Shown here: positions 30,913 to 32,776 of the stretch, one piece after another
How positions within the stretch are numbered: position 1 is the stretch's first letter
Layout: every line of letters starts with the position of its first letter
NCBI GenBank assembly: GCA_028279655.1
Contig: JANQNH010000005.1
Location: 208,962-241,737, forward strand
Direction: 5' to 3'
From: Candidatus Nanoarchaeia archaeon
Lineage (GTDB): Archaea; Nanobdellota; Nanobdellia; Woesearchaeales; JACPBV01
Length of the DNA stretch: 32,776 nt
Made by a program: the position numbers and the translations under genes
Notes under the pieces: model-generated
Database searches by the model: none
Seen by the model: only the letters and a program-made list of their open reading frames with translations
Told to the model about the DNA's origin: nothing

Positions 30913-32136
30913 TCACCTTCGCGAATTGCTTCTCCTACCTCTAAAGGGCCTTCCACCTCTACGCGAATCCCCCCCACGATAAGGTCCCCTCTGCGTTAAC
31001 TCTCTAACACCAACAGCTGTTATCCTCTTTACATGGGGCTTTTCAACATTTTTAATATCAAAGTTACGATAAGACTCAAGGACCCTGGTGTAATTATCAT
31101 AATCCCTATCACACAAGAGGTTAATAATCTTTCCTTCCTCTCCAGCCCTTGCAGTCCTTCCGATCCTATGGACATAATCCTTTGAATCTCTTGGAATCTC
31201 ATAGTTATAAACATGGCTCACATTGTCTATATGAAGTCCTCTAGCTGCAACATCCGTGCATACCAAAACTCCAACCCTGCCTCCATTGAAAAGGTCAATA
31301 GTTCTTGTTCTCTTGTTCTGGGTCAGACCACCATGGATAGCAATCGCATTGATCCTGTTCGCTTTAAGGTTCTTTACCACAAAATCCACAGTCTTCCTTG
31401 AATTACAGAATACCATAACGAGTCCTCTTTTCTCATTCTCCAAAAGATGGACCAACAATGACAGTTTCATATTCTTAGAAACATCATAATAGATCTGTTT
31501 GAGCTTGCTGGGATCAACCTGGTTTTCAGCATTGACACTTATAGGTTCTTTCATATACCTATTAGCTAATGCCTTTATCCTGTCAGAGATTGTAGCAGAA
31601 AAACAGAGAGTCTGTCGATTTCTAGGACATGCTCTGATTATCCTTTCAACATCCTCCATAAAACCCATATCAAACATCCTGTCAGCTTCATCGAGTACCA
31701 ATAACTTGACCTTTGAAAGATCGATTGTCCTTCTCTCAAGATGGTCCAACAACCTTCCTGGTGTCCCAACAACAACATCTGCCTTAGGCAGTTTCTCTAT
31801 CTGTGGGTTGATGGAGACTCCGCCATAAATTGCCATTATCGAAAGCCGCTTGTGTTTCGAAAGCTTCTGCAATTCTCCCTTGACCTGCTCTGCAAGCTCC
31901 CTCGTAGGCGCTAAGATCAAGGCCTGCAAACCATTTCCATGCACAGCATGTTCTATGATACCGCATCCAAATGCAAGCGTCTTTCCAGAACCAGTAGCAG
32001 ACTCTCCTATAACATCCTTCTCTTTCATTATGTGGGGTATAGATTCCTCCTGTATCTGTGTAGGTCTCTCAATACCCAAATGCCCAATAGCATTCATTAG
32101 TTCATGGCTTAAGCCAAATTTTTCAAATAAGTTCAT
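30913..32136 (-). CDS. DEAD-box RNA helicase
   Basis: A 407-aa ATP-dependent RNA helicase. Motifs in order: Q motif (FEKFGLSHELMNAIGHLG, RPTQIQEESIP), Walker A SATGSGKT, Ia APTRELAEQ, Ib TPGRLLDHL, DEAD box VLDEADRMFD, SAT motif, then domain 2 with VFCNSRKTVDFV, CTDVAARGLHI and HRIGRTARAGEEG. The C terminus is an RGG-rich tail (RGGDSRRGGRPFRGRRSNSRR region), expected to bind RNA. It resembles RhlE/DbpA-type helicases acting in ribosome assembly, RNA decay or cold adaptation. GAGGT precedes the ATG, and a leader of about 80 nt with a hairpin lies upstream, unusual in a window full of leaderless genes. Confidence 0.95.
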   Translation of the reverse strand: MNLFEKFGLSHELMNAIGHLGIERPTQIQEESIPHIMKEKDVIGESATGSGKTLAFGCGIIEHAVHGNGLQALILAPTRELAEQVKGELQKLSKHKRLSIMAIYGGVSINPQIEKLPKADVVVGTPGRLLDHLERRTIDLSKVKLLVLDEADRMFDMGFMEDVERIIRACPRNRQTLCFSATISDRIKALANRYMKEPISVNAENQVDPSKLKQIYYDVSKNMKLSLLVHLLENEKRGLVMVFCNSRKTVDFVVKNLKANRINAIAIHGGLTQNKRTRTIDLFNGGRVGVLVCTDVAARGLHIDNVSHVYNYEIPRDSKDYVHRIGRTARAGEEGKIINLLCDRDYDNYTRVLESYRNFDIKNVEKPHVKRITAVGVRELTQRGPYRGGDSRRGGRPFRGRRSNSRR

Positions 32137-32151
32137 TTTTTACCTCATATT

Positions 32152-32193
32152 AGCACTCATTCAGAAAAAGCGAAATGTTGCAAAACAAGTGCT
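32152..32193 (-). promoter_or_regulatory. Hairpin in the leader of the DEAD-box gene
   Basis: AGCACT (32152-32157) and AGTGCT (32188-32193) form a 6-bp stem with a 30-nt loop inside the leader, about 15 nt upstream of the start codon. The site may be regulatory, for example a temperature- or helicase-responsive element. Confidence 0.35.
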
Positions 32194-32233
32194 CTCTCAT
32201 ATGCTAATCTCTTTACAAATAAGGTTTCTGTCC

Positions 32234-32245
32234 CATATATAAACC
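32234..32245 (-). promoter_or_regulatory. TATA box of the DEAD-box gene
   Basis: GGTTTATATATGG on the minus strand. The transcript would start near 32215, giving a leader of about 80 nt. Confidence 0.6.
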
Positions 32246-32329
32246 TTTCTATTTCCTCACTACTAATAGAGGACAAACAAAACCAAAAATAAACAAAAAG
32301 ATTTAATAATTACTGGCAATTCATATATC

Positions 32330-32692
32330 ATGATGAAACGAAGAACTTTCTTACAGACTACGGCTGTATCTTTAGCAAGCAGTAGTTGGCTGCTAACAAA
32401 TTGTGCGCATTTTTCCAGACTAGGGATGAGTTCAGTTAGCAGAGAATCACAAAAGCAGATAGAAAATCTTGTTAGTGAATTATCAAAATACCAGGTGGTT
32501 CATTTTCAGGAACTCCCTTCTGCATTTACTGTGGCTGAACAGGCAGATGAAAGGACTTCAGAGACAACAGCTTTGGAAGATTTTGTTGATCATTTCATGG
32601 GCCCCCTGAGTAATCCAAGGCTTGCTCAAAAACCATTTTCACAGATACGCGCAGAACATCTTCCTTACGAAGTCCATAATTTTTATTGGTGA
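32330..32692 (+). CDS. Tat-exported lipoprotein, small
   Basis: A 120-aa protein starting MMKRRTFLQTTAVSLASSSW, a twin-arginine signal (RRTFLQ) with a hydrophobic stretch and a lipobox (LLTNC). It should be exported folded and anchored to the outer face by the lipidated Cys. The rest is polar and hydrophilic with no recognised domain (ENLVSELSKYQVVHFQELPS). A TATA-like AGATTTAATAATT stands about 25 nt before the ATG pair at 32330/32333. A Tat signal plus lipobox is ordinary in haloarchaea but notable in a compact genome. Three hairpins follow its stop codon. Confidence 0.65.
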   Translation: MMKRRTFLQTTAVSLASSSWLLTNCAHFSRLGMSSVSRESQKQIENLVSELSKYQVVHFQELPSAFTVAEQADERTSETTALEDFVDHFMGPLSNPRLAQKPFSQIRAEHLPYEVHNFYW

Positions 32693-32707
32693 GCGTTAGC
32701 GAGCCAT

Positions 32708-32771
32708 GGGGTTTAATACCCCGACCTTTAGGTCGCTTATTCTAGAAAGAAATTTATGCGGCTTCGCCGCA
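32708..32771 (+). repeat. Three hairpins after the Tat lipoprotein gene
   Basis: GGGGT-TTAAT-ACCCC (32708-32722), CGACCT-TT-AGGTCG (32722-32735) and TGCGGC-TTC-GCCGCA (32757-32771) stand in a row. The stem sequences differ but the layout is the same as the hairpin groups at 18604-18655 and 19164-19219. They may act in termination or mRNA end formation. The window ends here. Confidence 0.6.
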
Positions 32772-32776
32772 GAATA

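Noticed and set aside
1-32776. CRISPR array, rRNA, tRNA or insertion sequence
   Set aside because: No regular direct repeats, rRNA-like stretches, tRNA T-loop sequences or transposase genes were seen on reading both strands.

Overview
The window is chromosomal DNA from an archaeon. It carries an archaeal-type IleRS, a family B DNA polymerase ending in a PCNA-binding motif, an Lhr-type helicase, TruD, a ZPR1-like protein and a Tat-type lipoprotein. Many genes have an AT-rich TATA box about 25-30 nt before a start codon, so leaderless or short-leader transcripts look common, while internal operon genes often have GGAGGTGAT-like ribosome sites. AT-rich, compact DNA, CxxC mini-proteins and a bacterial-type MetK suggest a DPANN-like lineage (Woesearchaeota/Pacearchaeota type), but that placement is inference.

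Layout. 1-3150 (minus): start of an Lhr helicase overlapped by a LAGLIDADG endonuclease gene, a ParA-like ATPase and a small DNA-binding-type protein. 3185-6310: ileS. 6425-8710: small proteins, including a Cys-rich membrane protein, a transglutaminase-like protein and a 50-aa zinc ribbon. 8823-12560: polB, an XRE-CBS regulator and a VapBC pair. 12610-14754: a second LAGLIDADG gene overlapping the start of metK. 14791-19460 (minus): an exporter-like ABC operon with lipoprotein and secreted genes behind a long structured leader. 19477-20706: a multi-pass membrane protein and two winged-helix proteins. 21344-27816: mtnA, membrane protein, class II aldolase, truD, LsrF-like aldolase, zinc alcohol dehydrogenase, MTA phosphorylase and apt. 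27929-32776: hypotheticals, ZPR1-like, small zinc-ribbon and membrane proteins, a DEAD-box helicase and a Tat lipoprotein followed by hairpins.

The most striking object is metK. Its reading frame breaks inside the invariant GHPDK-VCDQISD motif at a 29-nt insertion (13579-13607). The RNA around it folds into a textbook bulge-helix-bulge: two 3-nt bulges, a 4-bp central helix and a 9-bp intron stem. Cutting after the second nucleotide of each bulge removes exactly 29 nt and restores an intact 400-aa MetK. This looks like a protein-coding archaeal mini-intron removed by tRNA-splicing endonuclease. A LAGLIDADG gene overlaps the metK start and ends 28 bp before the intron, which suggests the two may home together. 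The endonuclease gene next to lhr sits in the same way on a gene start.

Metabolically, mtnP, mtnA, the class II aldolase, the alcohol dehydrogenase and apt could form a methylthioadenosine/5'-deoxyadenosine salvage route resembling the DHAP shunt, with metK as the source of S-adenosylmethionine.
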